A stretch of 7,041 nt of DNA from Acidobacteriota bacterium (GTDB lineage: Bacteria > Acidobacteriota > Terriglobia > Terriglobales > Acidobacteriaceae). Positions 6,501 to 7,041 of this stretch are shown here, piece by piece (position 1 is the stretch's first letter; every line of letters starts with the position of its first letter). Below the pieces are notes generated by a model that ran no database searches, had not been told where the DNA came from, and saw nothing but the letters and a program-made list of their open reading frames with translations. Where the stretch lies: assembly GCA_021846065.1 (NCBI GenBank), contig JAJZCP010000077.1:1-7041 (forward strand). Direction: 5' to 3'. The position numbers and the translations under genes were made by a program.

Positions 6501-7041
6501 CTTCGCTGTTGGCCAGATGCTCGCCACTCTCCGTTTGATAGCGCCGCAGCGCCACGTGAAAAGCATCCTCGACAGCGCCTTCGGTTCCGGAAAAGACAAT
6601 CATGCGTCGCCCGGAGTTCACCGGTTCCACGGTAAATCCATGCGCGCGCAGCCACGCCGTCACCTGAGCCAGTTGTGCGTCGGTTGCGCCATACCGTTGC
6701 CCGAACTGCTGTGGAGTCAGCCAGCGATGAAACTCCGGCGATCCCGGCTCGTGCTGCGCTTCCACCAGATGCTCCAGCGCCTGTTGCCGGGTGGAATCCG
6801 CTTTGAGCACCAGCACCATGCGTCGCAGTTGAATCTCCGCGGGCACAGTTCCCACGACGCGCCCCGGCTCAGCCCATCGTGGGATATTCCCGGTGAGCGT
6901 CACTACCTGCTGCTCGTCGATTCCACCCGCTGCCCCGCGCGCAATCTGTTGCGGCCTCAACTCTGCCGAAGCGGTTCGCTGTCCGGCAGCCACGCCGCAG
7001 AGCAGCGCCGCCAGCGCCAGCATCGCTGTGACGCGGCTCAC
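3577..7041 (-). CDS. Secreted S53 family (sedolisin/kumamolisin-like) serine-carboxyl protease with Ig-like repeats
   Basis: Probable extracellular, acid-active endopeptidase made as a zymogen. The first codon visible, GTG at 7041-7039, lies on the window edge, so the true start may be further upstream; residue numbers count from it. Residues 1-26 look like a signal peptide (hydrophobic core AMLALAALLCGVAAG, possible cleavage after ASA). A pro-kumamolisin activation domain covers about 45-205, with the typical HRWLTPQQFGQRYG. The peptidase domain covers about 240-620. Catalytic Glu318 and Asp322 lie in DEATFDIEWA, oxyanion Asp404 in AAGDAG, and nucleophile Ser538 in SGTSVASP, so the active site is complete. 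The usual calcium ligands look altered (Thr580 and Asn602 where Asp is usual). Residues 630-1154 are five Ig-like repeats. No C-terminal membrane anchor or sorting motif is seen. The stop is TAA, overlapping the convergent glycosyltransferase stop. Confidence 0.95.
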   Translation of the reverse strand: MSRVTAMLALAALLCGVAAGQRTASAELRPQQIARGAAGGIDEQQVVTLTGNIPRWAEPGRVVGTVPAEIQLRRMVLVLKADSTRQQALEHLVEAQHEPGSPEFHRWLTPQQFGQRYGATDAQLAQVTAWLRAHGFTVEPVNSGRRMIVFSGTEGAVEDAFHVALRRYQTESGEHLANSEDPQIPRALAAVVTGVLSLNDFQHQSQIAQQKPVTLPGMEGSGAGGSGKARAPHLHPLYTQGTTHYLFPADFATIYNANPVYAQGISGAGSSIAIVGRSDVSLSDFSEFRSFANLAGGSTVAVTLDGPDPGVVPGDQDEATFDIEWANAVAPQAQVQYVEAASTATTDGVDLAAAYAVNHRIAPVISVSYASCESAMGTTELAFYSDLWMQAASEGISVFVAAGDAGAAGCNAGGDSSGSARAVNGMCSPIWSTCVGGTEFNEGNYTYWNPYNGQGSESALGYIPEEVWNESGTNGGSQLWASGGGVSTIYVQPPWQAGIVGANGNGMRTVPDVALSTALHDGYLGCVGGNWYVFSGTSVASPAFAGIMALVDQQQNGASQGSANPELYAMVNAPTSPFHTTLSGNNSVPGVTGFTASGTVYNLATGLGSVDATTLVENWAFNAEGLAASFSLTPSETAATVIDGGSTSFMLAATTTSGSTQSITLSATAPPGVTVNFTPASIVPGQSATVTVTAASDAPAGSGTIAITGTSGNSQQTVKIGLTVEPLPTLSVSATPSTLAITQGANAGTTVTVTTGGTFSGAVTLSTSGLPAGVTAVWSTTTLTPSANTTATTAVNLTLVAAANAPPVTGATVTVTAAGDGLSTSTRIAVTVVAAQTELAIASAAQTLTLVAGNTLAVPVIVTAANGFAGLVRVGVAGLPTGVTAAWSATQFEAQAPQTLHLTLTLHALATATPVSVPLSLTAFGDGQTAFGDATLNVTLPTALVLSLSANPLGLSPGATLTTTATVRIVGPLTLATNLTDAAVRFQGLPTGVSVSWGPWTQTANVLTAQGQVTAASSAALGTTQAEALAEITDTATGQIYHAVEPIQVEIHPAATLTVATGAGSLLLVPGATVQVPVTVLSSLLLSAPVQLSIFHLPAGVMAAWSVDSLAGAGGTTTLTLKVAGTVRPATGTLTIQAAGDGLSAQTAVDYRVY
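3580..5154 (-). repeat. Five divergent tandem Ig-like repeats in the protease C-terminus
   Basis: Protein-level repeats of about 100 residues each. Approximate bounds are 630-728 (4858-5154), 729-834 (4540-4857), 835-941 (4219-4539), 942-1051 (3889-4218) and 1052-1154 (3580-3888). The shared signature is a Leu-Pro-[Ala/Thr]-Gly-Val turn then a strand with Trp, as in GLPAGVTAVWS, GLPTGVTAAWS, GLPTGVSVSWG and HLPAGVMAAWS; the first repeat has a weaker APPGVTVNF. Repeats 2 and 5 also share TVTAAGDGLS / TIQAAGDGLS near their ends. Such Thr/Val/Ala-rich beta domains commonly serve as spacers or in adhesion and substrate binding; the role here is inferred. DNA identity between repeats is low, so they are old duplications. 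Confidence 0.75.

Overview
The window looks like chromosomal DNA of an Acidobacteriota species, most likely class Terriglobia. This is inferred from three things: high GC, the order pth-rpsF-rpsR-rplI, and a very large secreted S53 (sedolisin/kumamolisin-type) acid protease with C-terminal Ig-like repeats, an architecture common in soil acidobacteria. No database search was possible, so the taxonomic call is tentative.

Layout. Bases 2-499 (+) are the 3' part of pth (peptidyl-tRNA hydrolase), whose start lies outside the window. Next come rpsF (bS6, 647-1033), rpsR (bS18, 1155-1493) and rplI (bL9, 1750-2244), all on the + strand. This is a translation cluster, probably cotranscribed, but its gaps are unusually long (147, 121 and 256 bp). 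Each gap carries a compact stem-loop with a single-base bulge, and a fourth one follows rplI and probably ends the operon. A GT4-type glycosyltransferase (2375-3580, +, TTG start) follows. From 3577 to the window edge, on the - strand, lies a 1154-codon S53 protease: signal peptide, pro-kumamolisin propeptide, catalytic domain with Glu/Asp/Asp/Ser in place, then five divergent Ig-like repeats.

How the genes fit together. Pth recycles peptidyl-tRNA. bS6 and bS18 bind as a heterodimer to the central domain of 16S rRNA, and bL9 sits on the large subunit. The glycosyltransferase and protease belong to surface and extracellular functions and are not obviously linked to the ribosomal cluster. They converge tail to tail, and their stop codons overlap by 3 of 4 shared bases.

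I see no mobile element, CRISPR array, tRNA, rRNA or clearly new defence-type system. The most interesting signals are the bulged hairpins in front of the three ribosomal protein genes (possible autoregulatory leaders), the sharp GC shift between the two halves of the glycosyltransferase, and the apparently degraded calcium site in an otherwise intact S53 catalytic domain.
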